Assembly: GCF_025244705.1 (NCBI RefSeq)
Contig: NZ_CP104207.1
Location: 3,286,001-3,350,000, forward strand
Direction: 5' to 3'
Length of the DNA stretch: 64,000 nucleotides
Source: Sphingopyxis sp. PET50
GTDB lineage: Bacteria; Pseudomonadota; Alphaproteobacteria; Sphingomonadales; Sphingomonadaceae
Shown here in pieces: positions 55,781 to 63,559 of the stretch (its first letter is position 1; every line of letters starts with the position of its first letter). Position numbers and translations under genes: made by a program. The notes beneath the pieces are model-generated. The model was given only the letters and a program-made list of their open reading frames with translations, had not been told where the DNA came from and ran no database searches.

Positions 55781-55931
55781 GTTTCGCGCAAAGACGCAAA
55801 GACACAAAGAAGATGCTCTGGGCCGATAGGCCCTTTTCCCTCTTCAACGATGCGTTTGGCGCTACGCTGCCGGAAAAGGCCGCTTCGCGGCAGGCACGAC
55901 CTCTTCGTGTCTTTGCGTCTTTGCGCGAAAC
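55781..55931. repeat. Long palindrome, TTTCGCGCAAAGACGCAAAG family
   Basis: GTTTCGCGCAAAGACGCAAA faces TTTGCGTCTTTGCGCGAAAC; inner arms AAGGCCGCTTCGCGG also pair. A relative of 9032-9180 and 26577-26718. It ends four bases before the stop codon of the GNAT gene. Confidence 0.7.
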
Positions 55932-55935
55932 CCTT

Positions 55936-56412
55936 TCAAAGCGCGCGCGTCATGAAGCGGCTGAAGGGGTCGGGCTTGTAGTCGGCGAAGGGTTCGCAAT
56001 CGGCGAAACCATAGCGGCGATAAAGCGCCAGCGCGGGTTCGAACGCCGGGCCCGATCCGGTTTCGAGGCTGAGCCTTTCCAACCCGCGCGACCGCGCTTC
56101 GGCGACGATATGGTCGAGCATCCGCGCCGCGACGCCCTGCCGGAGAAACGCGTCATGGGTGCGCATCGACTTGATCTCGCCCTGTGCGGCACCCAGCAGC
56201 TTGAGCGCGCCGCAGCCCGCGAGGTCATCACCGCGGTGGATCGACCAGAAGGTCACACCGCCGGCGCGCAGCCCGTCGAAATCGAGGAAATGGCAGCTGC
56301 CCGCCGGCGAATTGGCAAGCATGCCCGCGAAATGCTGTTCCAGCAGCGCACGGATCGGGGCGCCCGACAGATCGTCCTCGACGATCCGCCAGCCATCCCC
56401 GTCCGGTCTCAA
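55936..56412 (-). CDS. GNAT family N-acetyltransferase
   Basis: An acetyl-CoA-dependent transferase of about 158 residues. The acetyl-CoA loop is [20 protein letters not shown], followed by [20 protein letters not shown] and [20 protein letters not shown]. The substrate is unknown. The start is uncertain: a TTG at 56412 overlaps the peptidase stop (TTGA), and a GTG at 56439 would add nine residues. Either way it is coupled to the M14 peptidase gene upstream. Confidence 0.82.
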   Translation of the reverse strand: MRPDGDGWRIVEDDLSGAPIRALLEQHFAGMLANSPAGSCHFLDFDGLRAGGVTFWSIHRGDDLAGCGALKLLGAAQGEIKSMRTHDAFLRQGVAARMLDHIVAEARSRGLERLSLETGSGPAFEPALALYRRYGFADCEPFADYKPDPFSRFMTRAL

Positions 56413-57530
56413 AGAATCTGGTCCAGCGTCGCGAGACACGCGTGGGCGAGCAGCTTCGACCGCTCGGGTGACCAGCCCTGCACCGGGTCGGGCAGGTCGC
56501 GATTGTCCTTGAACGGCATTTCGAGCGTCATCGAGATCGCGCCGTGGCGTTCGGCTAGCTGAGTCGTCGACATCGTCAAGTTCGCCTGACCCGGCGCCGA
56601 TTCGACATAGCCGAGATCGACCTGGAAATCGGGCGTCGCGGCGGCGAGCGCATTCTGAAACCGCTTATACTTGTCCATCTGCCCGGGCTGGAGCGAGGGG
56701 ATGCCCTCGAAGCCCGCGAAGAAGACCGCGGGGATCGCCTCGTCGCCATGGACGTCCATCGCCCAGTCGACCCCGGTTTCGTCCATCGCGTTGCGCACGC
56801 AGAGCACTTCGGGGCTGCGCTCGGCGGTCGGCGCGTGCCATTCGCGGTTGAGATTCACGCCCGCATAGTTGGTGCGCAGATGGCCGCGGCGCGAGCCGTC
56901 GGGATTCATGTTCGGCACGATATGGAAGCGGCATTTCCGCAGGAGCGAGCGCGCGTGCGGATCGGCGGGATCGGTGAGCTTTTCGAGCGCGCCCTCCATC
57001 CACCATTCGGCCATGCTCTCGCCCGGATGCTGGCGCGCGTAGAGCCAGACCTGCGTGTCGCCGGTGCCCATTTCGAGGCAGTCGATCGGCTGGCCTTCGA
57101 GGCTGTGGCCGAGGCGGCGATAGGTCACCCCCTCGCATTCGGCGACCGACGCGATCAGGTCGTGGTGCCGCTCCATCGAATAGGGCGCGAAATAGGCGAC
57201 CCACAATATCGGGCTTTCGGCGGTGTGCCGGACGATCAGCGAGCCGCCGTCGGCATCCGGGTCGTAGCGCGTGTCGAGGCGGAACCAATGCTCGCGGTCG
57301 GTGCTGGCGCAGACCGCATAATCGGGCCAGCCGTCGGGATAGGCCGAAGCGGCGAGCCCGGTGATCGTCAGTTCCAGCGCGTCGCCGGCTGCGCAGCCGA
57401 CGCGGAAGTGGAACCATTGAAAGAAATCGGATTCGCGATCCTTGCGGATCGAAAGCCGGGCGGTGGTGCCGGCGAGCGACTCCACGACGATATTGCCGCT
57501 GTCGAACGCGGCGTCGATGCTGATGGTCAT
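56409..57530 (-). CDS. M14 family metallocarboxypeptidase, cytosolic type
   Basis: A protein of 373 residues with an N-terminal beta-sandwich ([30 protein letters not shown]) and an M14 catalytic domain. Zinc ligands appear in [16 protein letters not shown] (His and Glu) and [12 protein letters not shown] (His); the substrate-site region is [19 protein letters not shown] and the general base is in the late [11 protein letters not shown]. The layout matches cytosolic carboxypeptidases that in eukaryotes trim glutamate from protein tails; the bacterial substrate is unknown. ATGA overlaps link it to the lipoprotein upstream. Confidence 0.87.
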   Translation of the reverse strand: MTISIDAAFDSGNIVVESLAGTTARLSIRKDRESDFFQWFHFRVGCAAGDALELTITGLAASAYPDGWPDYAVCASTDREHWFRLDTRYDPDADGGSLIVRHTAESPILWVAYFAPYSMERHHDLIASVAECEGVTYRRLGHSLEGQPIDCLEMGTGDTQVWLYARQHPGESMAEWWMEGALEKLTDPADPHARSLLRKCRFHIVPNMNPDGSRRGHLRTNYAGVNLNREWHAPTAERSPEVLCVRNAMDETGVDWAMDVHGDEAIPAVFFAGFEGIPSLQPGQMDKYKRFQNALAAATPDFQVDLGYVESAPGQANLTMSTTQLAERHGAISMTLEMPFKDNRDLPDPVQGWSPERSKLLAHACLATLDQIL

Positions 57531-58150
57531 GGGACGCTGATAGTGCGTCCCGATTCGCCGGGGAAGTCCTTGAATAGGGCCTCGGCCAATTTTGCCGCCG
57601 CGAGCGACGGCTGCGCCGCGGGCGCCTTCGCCGGAACCGCGGCCAGCGCGCGGCCTTCCCACAGCGCATTGCCGCTGGCGGCATCGTCGATGCGCACCGA
57701 CAGCTGGAGATCGTATAGCCGGCGCGGACCGCCGCCGAGGCTGAAGCCGATGCCGAGCCCGACACCCGAGCGGTAGCCGCCCGTCGAGCCGCCGACGCCG
57801 ACCGAGACGGGCGAATTGCCTCCGCCGCTCACCCGTTCGACGCGGTCGAAGCCGATGCGGACGCGGAGCGGGGCGCGATCGCCGGAACCCGCCGCGACAA
57901 GCCCCTGACGCTGCAATTGCTGCTCGACCGCCGTGCGATAGCTGTTCCATTCGAGCGACGGCGCAGTCGCGCCGGCCATCGCGGCGGGATCGCCAAGCGG
58001 CTCGCCGTCGATCGCGTAGCGCGTGCCGGGCGCCCAGCCGGGAACGATGTTGTGGAACCGCGTGACCTCGACCGGCGGCACCGCGGTTGCACAACCGCCG
58101 AGCGCCAGCGCCGCTGCGCAGAGCAGGGCGGCAGTGTGATGAAGCTTCAT
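57527..58150 (-). CDS. DUF4136 domain lipoprotein
   Basis: A 207-residue protein with a lipoprotein signal ([20 protein letters not shown], Cys at 20). The DUF4136-like fold shows [20 protein letters not shown] and [12 protein letters not shown] at the end, with a Gly/Ser-rich turn ([20 protein letters not shown]). No function is known. It is the first gene of a three-gene unit with the M14 peptidase and GNAT genes, each junction overlapping. Confidence 0.8.
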   Translation of the reverse strand: MKLHHTAALLCAAALALGGCATAVPPVEVTRFHNIVPGWAPGTRYAIDGEPLGDPAAMAGATAPSLEWNSYRTAVEQQLQRQGLVAAGSGDRAPLRVRIGFDRVERVSGGGNSPVSVGVGGSTGGYRSGVGLGIGFSLGGGPRRLYDLQLSVRIDDAASGNALWEGRALAAVPAKAPAAQPSLAAAKLAEALFKDFPGESGRTISVP

Positions 58151-58202
58151 GGCCGCATCATGCGCCAGCGAAACTGGCTTGGCAATGAACGGGATGCGGC
58201 AA

Positions 58203-58340
58203 GAATCCTCCCTGTGCCGAAGGCATGGGGAGGGGGACCGCCGCGAAGCGGCGGTGGAGGGGCCGATGGCGTTGCGCAAATGCCCCTCCGTCAGCCCCTG
58301 CGGGGCTGCCACCCCCCATCGCTACGCGACAGGGAGGATA
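58203..58340. repeat. Diverged inverted repeat, TCCTCCCTGT...ACAGGGAGGA
   Basis: TCCTCCCTGTGCCGAAGGCA, then GGGGACCGCCGCGAAGCGGC, faces a right arm ending CTACGCGACAGGGAGGA. Sister of 25794-25931. It lies between convergently placed repeats and the cell-wall hydrolase stop codon. Confidence 0.6.
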
Positions 58341-58344
58341 TGGA

Positions 58345-59007
58345 TCAGCGATAGAAGATGTGGTTGTCGATCTGCGCGATGCGCGTCTTGCGCCAGCCAG
58401 GCGAGACGTGGCGGGCGTGGAAATAGAGCGCGCCGGGCGCCTGATTCTTCCAGCTGCCCTCGCGCGCGATCTGCGCGATCGCGACCGCGTTCGACCAGAG
58501 GGTCGAGGATTCGCGGATCGCGGGCATCTTGCCGCCGCGCACGAAGCTGAACTGGCTCGGCTGGTGGACGACGCCGCACAGGCTCTTGGGAAAGCGGCCC
58601 GACTGGGCGCGGTTGATCACGACATGCGCCACCGCGAGCTGGCCGGTGAGCGATTCGCCGCGCGATTCGAAATAGACCGCGCCGGCGAGGCAGCGCAGTT
58701 CGGGATCGAGCGTCGCCGGAACCGGAGTCGCGGCGACGAGCGCGGCAAGCGATTCGGCGGTTACCGGCGCCGGGACCGGCTCGGCGGCGGGCTGATCTGC
58801 GATGGTCTTGGGGGTTTCAACCGTCGTTTCGGTCGAAAGGTCCGCCTTGTGGAGCGATTCCGGCGCTTCGGCGTCCGGCTGGCTCGTCATGGGCAGGCTG
58901 GCCGCTTCGGCCAGATCGTTGGCGAAACCGGGTTCCGCCATGACCAGCATGGCGGCGACTGTCATGCCGACGGCCGCCACGCTGGCGACGTTCAAGATAC
59001 GACTCAT
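58345..59007 (-). CDS. Cell wall hydrolase, SleB family
   Basis: A 220-residue protein with an N-terminal signal or anchor (MSRILNVASVAAVGMTVAAM), a linker rich in Pro, Ala and Thr, and a SleB lytic-transglycosylase-like domain: LRCLAGAVYFESRGESLTGQ (catalytic Glu), QLAVAHVVINRAQSGRFPKS, CGVVHQPSQFSFV, ALYFHARHVSPGWRKTRIAQ. It would cut peptidoglycan in the periplasm. The ATG at 59007 is preferred; a TTG 12 bases upstream is possible. Monocistronic. Confidence 0.85.
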   Translation of the reverse strand: MSRILNVASVAAVGMTVAAMLVMAEPGFANDLAEAASLPMTSQPDAEAPESLHKADLSTETTVETPKTIADQPAAEPVPAPVTAESLAALVAATPVPATLDPELRCLAGAVYFESRGESLTGQLAVAHVVINRAQSGRFPKSLCGVVHQPSQFSFVRGGKMPAIRESSTLWSNAVAIAQIAREGSWKNQAPGALYFHARHVSPGWRKTRIAQIDNHIFYR

Positions 59008-59200
59008 ATAATCCGTCAAAAGGGCGGCTGACCGGCCAAAAGAAAACAGGCGGGGGACGTATTCCTGTACCCGCCTGCGGCTGTCATCCGACTGCGTGTC
59101 CGAACCGTTCGACCGGGCGTTTCGACCGAAGCCGATGCAACCCGCGGGACGACCTACGCGTTAATCTGTGCGGCGCCATTTATTGTGCAGCGCAGCAATG

Positions 59201-59539
59201 TCAACCCAGCATCGCCCACTCGGCGACGAGCCGTGGCGCATCTGCGATATCCAGTTCGACGATCCACAGGTCGGGATCGCCCTTTTTGCGCCGGTCGAGA
59301 TAGGCGGCGCGGGCGGCTTCGTCTTCCCCAGCCGACGGGCCGATATCCTCCCAGACATAATCGCCGCGCGGCGAAAAGCGCCGTTCGAGCAAAGGCCCGA
59401 TCGTGCCGCGGTCGCGGCACTGGACGAGAATCACCCCCGATTGCGCATCGCCCGACGCAAGGACGGCCGCAAAACCGCCCGCCGCTTCGGTGCGGCGCAG
59501 CAGCAGGTCGACGAGGAAGCGGCTGGTGAACCGCGTCAT
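59201..59539 (-). CDS. DUF1491 family protein
   Basis: A 112-residue protein, RFTSRFLVDLLLRRTEAAGG, GVILVQCRDRGTIGPLLERR, DLWIVELDIADAPRLVAEWA. This is an alphaproteobacterial family without known function, frequently beside ptsN, as here (21 bases). It has no signal peptide or membrane helix. Intact. Confidence 0.8.
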   Translation of the reverse strand: MTRFTSRFLVDLLLRRTEAAGGFAAVLASGDAQSGVILVQCRDRGTIGPLLERRFSPRGDYVWEDIGPSAGEDEAARAAYLDRRKKGDPDLWIVELDIADAPRLVAEWAMLG

Positions 59540-59560
59540 GGGAAAAATGAGGTCGCGGCG

Positions 59561-60025
59561 TCAGGCCGCGTCACGCGCTTCGCCGTCGACGAGCAGCGCA
59601 TAGAGCGCCTCGTCGCTCTTGGCGCCGCGCAGCCGGTCGGCGATCGCCTCGTTGCGCAGCATGCGCGACACGCCCGCAAGCGCCTTCAGATGGTCGGCGC
59701 CGGCGTCGAGCGGCGAGAGCAGGATGAACAGCAGATCGACCGGCAGCCCGTCGACGGCCTGGAAATCGATCGGCCGCGCGAGCTGCAGGAACAGGCCGCG
59801 CACGCCGGTCAAATCGGCCATCTTGGCGTGCGGCAGCGCGATTCCGCGCCCGAAACCGGTCGAGCCGAGGCGCTCGCGTTCGAGCAGCGCCTCGCTGACC
59901 TCGCCCGAATCGAGCCCGAGCGAGCGCGCGGCAAGATCGCCGACGAAGGGGAAAAGCGCCTTTTTCGAATCAAGCTGGACGTGCGCGCGGACGGTCGCCG
60001 GATAGAGAAGGGAAGATAGGTTCAT
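59561..60025 (-). CDS. ptsN: PTS IIA-like nitrogen-regulatory protein PtsN
   Basis: A 154-residue EIIA-Ntr protein. The phosphorylated His is in GRGIALPHAKMADL; VDLLFILLSPLDAGADHLKA is typical of the family. It is phosphorylated by the PTS-Ntr chain and signals nitrogen and potassium status. The ATG at 60025 (MNLSSLLYPA) is chosen over an upstream non-ATG start. It lies in the hpf-ptsN order usual for proteobacteria, although rpoN is not adjacent. Confidence 0.92.
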   Translation of the reverse strand: MNLSSLLYPATVRAHVQLDSKKALFPFVGDLAARSLGLDSGEVSEALLERERLGSTGFGRGIALPHAKMADLTGVRGLFLQLARPIDFQAVDGLPVDLLFILLSPLDAGADHLKALAGVSRMLRNEAIADRLRGAKSDEALYALLVDGEARDAA

Positions 60026-60186
60026 GGCTTTGGTCAAATCTCAAACAACCCGGCGCTGCCGCCGGGATCGCCCCAATTGGCGTGCGATCCATATCGTCGT
60101 GACGGCCCCCGCCATCCCGGCCCCGGGTATCGTTACGGGTGTTGCTGGGCGCGGCCCTTAGGCCGGATGGCGGACAAAATCCAGCC

Positions 60187-60759
60187 CTATTGCGGCTCGA
60201 CCCAGCCGATCGTGCCGTCGCTCCGCCGATAGACCATGTTGTGCGCGCCGGTCTTGCTGTTGACGAAAAGCAGGGCGTTGGTGTTGCGAAGGTCGAGCAT
60301 CATCACCGCGTCGGACACGCTGCTGTTCGGGATATCGACGCGCGTTTCGGCGATGATCGCGGGGGCGTCGCCGGCATCCTCTTCCTCGCTGCCCGCGTCG
60401 AACACGGTGTAGCTGGCATTGTCCTGGATCTCGTCGACCGACGGCGACGGCGCGCTGGCGCCGTTGCGGTCCTTCAAGCGGCGCATGTAGCGCCTGAGCT
60501 GCTTTTCGATGCGCTCGGCCGCGCCTTCGAAGGCGACATGCGCGTCCTGCGCCTGGCCGTGGCCCTTGAGCACCAGGCCCTGCATCACATGCGCGACGAT
60601 GTCGCACTGGAAACTGTCGTGCGGCCCCTTGCCGAAGGTCGCATGCGCGCCGATCGCGCGGGAGAAATATTTGTCGGCAATCGCGTTCATCCGGTCCGAC
60701 ACATGCGACTGCAGCGCTTCGCCGGTTTCGATCTGGTGGCCAGAGACGCGGATTTCCAT
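60187..60759 (-). CDS. hpf: Ribosome hibernation promoting factor, long form
   Basis: A 190-residue protein. The N-terminal S30AE domain (MEIRVSGHQIETGEALQSHV, RLKDRN) binds the 30S decoding region. The C-terminal dimerization domain (SVSDAVMMLDLRNTNALLFV, GAHNMVYRRSDGTIGWVEP) makes 100S ribosome dimers possible. It shuts down translation in stationary phase. The ATG follows AGGAGAAAAA. ptsN is about 160 bases downstream. Confidence 0.94.
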   Translation of the reverse strand: MEIRVSGHQIETGEALQSHVSDRMNAIADKYFSRAIGAHATFGKGPHDSFQCDIVAHVMQGLVLKGHGQAQDAHVAFEGAAERIEKQLRRYMRRLKDRNGASAPSPSVDEIQDNASYTVFDAGSEEEDAGDAPAIIAETRVDIPNSSVSDAVMMLDLRNTNALLFVNSKTGAHNMVYRRSDGTIGWVEPQ

Positions 60760-60804
60760 TTTTCTTCTCCTTCTAAGGCCGGGGCGATGGTCAGGGAGAG
60801 GCCA

Positions 60805-61503
60805 TCACACCGTATCGAGCCACAGCGGCTGGTTGAGCCCTGCGACAAACTCGGCATGGCGCGCCAGTTCGGCCGCCGAAGCCGCATGCGGGCGGGGTTC
60901 GCGCCATGGCCGGTCGGGGGCACGGGCCGGGGCGGCCGCAGCGGGCGACGCCGCCTGCAACGCCGGAGTGGCGGCGAGTCCGAGCCCGATCTGCCGTCCG
61001 CCGGTCATCTCGATATAGAGATGCGCGAGCAGTTCGGCGTCGAGCAGAGCACCATGCTTGACGCGGTGGCTGCGGTCGATGCCATAGCGGGTGCAGAGCG
61101 CGTCGAGGCTGTGCTTGGCGCCGGGATGGAGCCTCCGCGCCATCTGCACCGTGCAGCACATCCGCGCCATGTCGAGCGCCGGGCGCCCGGCCCGCGCGAG
61201 CTCGGCGTTGACGAAACCGAAGTCGAAGGCGGCATTATGCGCGATCAGCGGCGCATCGCCCAGAAAGGCGAGCAGATCGTCGACGCGGCTGGCGAACAGC
61301 GGCTTGTCCGACAGGAACTGGATCGACAGGCCATGCACCGCCTCGGCGGCGGCGGGCATGTCGCGTTCGGGGTTGAAATAGGCGTGGAAGGTCTGGCCCG
61401 TCTCGCGGCGGTCGACCAGTTCGATGCACCCGATTTCGACCAGCCTGTCCCCGGCCTTCGGGTCGAGCCCCGTGGTTTCCGTATCGAAGATAATCTCACG
61501 CAT
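60805..61503 (-). CDS. dnaQ: DNA polymerase III subunit epsilon
   Basis: An intact 232-residue DEDDh exonuclease: REIIFDTETTGLDPKAGDRL (ExoI), LIAHNAAFDFGFVNAELARA (ExoII), HRVKHGALLDAELLAHLYIE (ExoIII). An Ala/Pro-rich linker leads to a C-terminal segment (FVAGLNQPLWLD) that would bind the polymerase subunit. It proofreads replication errors. It follows coaE by about 20 bases. Confidence 0.95.
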   Translation of the reverse strand: MREIIFDTETTGLDPKAGDRLVEIGCIELVDRRETGQTFHAYFNPERDMPAAAEAVHGLSIQFLSDKPLFASRVDDLLAFLGDAPLIAHNAAFDFGFVNAELARAGRPALDMARMCCTVQMARRLHPGAKHSLDALCTRYGIDRSHRVKHGALLDAELLAHLYIEMTGGRQIGLGLAATPALQAASPAAAAPARAPDRPWREPRPHAASAAELARHAEFVAGLNQPLWLDTV

Positions 61504-61522
61504 CGAAGATTCAATCTGGACC

Positions 61523-62146
61523 CTATCGGGCGCGGAAACAAGAGGCGATGGCGCGAATCTGGCGATGCGTCACGCTTTTGGGGCGGCCCGTTTCGATGAC
61601 GAAATCGGCGCGCGCGCGCTTGACGCGGTCGGGCACCTGAAGACGGCGGATCGCCTTCAATTTGGCGAACGTCATCCCCGGCCGCCGCAGCACGCGCTTG
61701 CGTTGTATCCAGGCGGGCGCCGAGACCACCGCGATCGCCCCGACGCGGCGCCAGCCGCCCTTTTCGAACAACAGCGGAATGTCGAGCACGACGACCGCGC
61801 GGGCGCGATTTTGGGCGAGAAAGCGTTTCTGCGCGCGACCGACCGCGGGATGGACGATCGCTTCGAGCGCGGCCAGTTCGTGCGTGTTGCCAAGCACTTG
61901 CGCGCCGAGTTTCTGCCGGTCGACCCCCTGCGGCCCGGTGGTGCCGGGAAAGCGCGCCTCGATCGCCGCGACCAGCGCGCCGCCGGGACCCTGCAGCCGG
62001 TGCACCTCGGCATCGGCGTCGAACACCGGAATCCCCTCGCGTTCGAACATCGCCGCGGCGGTCGACTTGCCCATGCCGATCGAGCCGGTGAGGCCGAGCA
62101 GGAAGGGACGGCGAAGCCGCGAGGCGGGGCGCTTATAGTGGCTCAT
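61523..62146 (-). CDS. coaE: Dephospho-CoA kinase
   Basis: An intact 207-residue P-loop kinase: LLGLTGSIGMGKSTAAAMFE (Walker A), PVFDADAEVHRL, VVLDIPLLFEKGG. It phosphorylates dephospho-CoA in the last step of CoA synthesis. Its ATG overlaps the aroE stop (ATGA at 62143-62146). Confidence 0.95.
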   Translation of the reverse strand: MSHYKRPASRLRRPFLLGLTGSIGMGKSTAAAMFEREGIPVFDADAEVHRLQGPGGALVAAIEARFPGTTGPQGVDRQKLGAQVLGNTHELAALEAIVHPAVGRAQKRFLAQNRARAVVVLDIPLLFEKGGWRRVGAIAVVSAPAWIQRKRVLRRPGMTFAKLKAIRRLQVPDRVKRARADFVIETGRPKSVTHRQIRAIASCFRAR

Positions 62147-62966
62147 GCCGTCAGCAACGCCCGCAATTCCTCGTCGCGCCCCTCGGGGGGCGGCTTGCCG
62201 AAGAAAAGCTCGAAGGCGAGCGCGGCCTGACCGATCAGCATGTCGAGCCCGTCGACCGTGTCGAGCCCGCGCGACTCGGCGGCGGCGAGCAGGCCGGTGC
62301 GCAGCGGCGCATAGACGAGGTCATAGACGATCGCATCCCCGGGCAGCGGCGACAGGTCGAGGCCGAGCGGCGGCTGGCCCTTCATGCCGAGGCTGCTGCC
62401 GTTCACCAGCAGGGCCGCCGGGGGCAGGGGCGCATCGAGCGCGACGGCGTCGCCCTTCAGGCCGAAGGTCGCGAGCAGGCCCATGGCTTTCAGCGGCGAA
62501 CGGTTGAGGATGGTGACATGCCCGACCTTGGCGCGGGCGAGCGCGAACAGCACCGCGCGCGCCGCGCCGCCCGCGCCGACGACCGCGACCGGCGCGCCCT
62601 CCAGATCGAGCTCGGCGAGCGGCGCATAGAAGCCCGCGGCATCGGTGTTGGTGCCGATCAGCGCGCCGTCGGGCTGGCGCACCACCGTGTTCATCGCGCC
62701 GATCGTGCCGCGGATGTCGCCGGGGTCGTCGACCAGATCCATCACCGCGACCTTGTGCGGGATGGTGACGTTGCAGCCGCGCCAGTCGGGATCGTCGCGG
62801 CGTCCGGCGATGAAGCCGGCAAGCTCCGCGGGCCTTACATGCGCGCGGCGATACTCGCCGCTGAGGCCGAGCGCCTCGAGCCAGAACCCATGGATCAGCG
62901 GCGATTTGCTGTGCGCGATCGGGTCGCCGATCACTTCGGCATAGGGGGCGCCGAAGGACCGCTCAT
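62143..62966 (-). CDS. aroE: Shikimate dehydrogenase, frameshift at codons 4-6
   Basis: The core is clear: YAEVIGDPIAHSKSPLIHGF (shikimate-binding Ser residues), CNVTIPHKVAVMDL (catalytic Lys), VAVVGAGGAARAVLFALA (NADP fold) and GLDMLIGQAALAFELFFGKP. It reduces 3-dehydroshikimate in aromatic synthesis. The ATG overlapping the maf stop (ATGA at 62963-62966) reads MSGPSAPPMPK and then stops. One missing base near 62950 joins it to the core (for example MSGPFGAPYAEVIGDP). The downstream overlap with coaE completes a coupled row. Probable sequence error. Confidence 0.92.
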
Positions 62967-63559
62967 GACGGCGCCAGTCCGGCCGCGCGCAGCCAGGCGA
63001 GCAGGGGGAGCATCGGCATGCCGATGATGGTCCAGGGGTCGCCCTCGACCCGGTCGAACAATTGCACGCCCGCTCCCTCGATTTCGTAACAGCCGACGGT
63101 CCAGCGGATGCTGTCCCAATTCCGCGCGACATAGTCGGCGATGAAGGCGTCGGACAAGGGGCGCATCCACAGCTTCGCCTCGCCGACCGCGCGCCACACC
63201 GGCGCCCCGTCGCGCGCGGCGACGACGGCGCTGAACAGGCGGTGGCGCGTACCCGCCATGCGGTGCAGATGCGATGCGGCCTCCCCGGGATCCGCCGGTT
63301 TCGACAGCATCGACCCGTCGTCGAGCGCGAGCGTGGAATCGGCGCCGAGCACGGTGACGCCGGGGAGCCGCGACGAAATCTTGATCGCCTTCGCCTCCGC
63401 CAGCGCGTCGGCGATGTTGCGCGCGCCCTGCCCCTCGGCCTGCAATGCCGCGGTGAGCGCCTCCTCGTCGACATGCGCGGCGCTCGTCTCGAAGCGCAGC
63501 CCGGCGGCGCGGAGCATCGCGGCGCGGCCGCTGCTTTGCGAAGCGAGGAGGAGCGTCAT
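62963..63559 (-). CDS. Maf-like nucleoside triphosphate pyrophosphatase
   Basis: A 198-residue Maf/YceF-type protein: MTLLLASQSSGRAAMLRAAG (signature SxSxxR), LGADSTLALDDGSMLSKPAD, SVRWTVGCYEIEGAGVQLFD-like SIRWTVGCYEIEGAGVQLFD, DPWTIIGMPMLPLLAWLRAA. Family members hydrolyse non-canonical or modified nucleotides such as m7GTP. It is coupled by ATGA overlaps to ppsR upstream and aroE downstream. Confidence 0.88.
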   Translation of the reverse strand: MTLLLASQSSGRAAMLRAAGLRFETSAAHVDEEALTAALQAEGQGARNIADALAEAKAIKISSRLPGVTVLGADSTLALDDGSMLSKPADPGEAASHLHRMAGTRHRLFSAVVAARDGAPVWRAVGEAKLWMRPLSDAFIADYVARNWDSIRWTVGCYEIEGAGVQLFDRVEGDPWTIIGMPMLPLLAWLRAAGLAPS

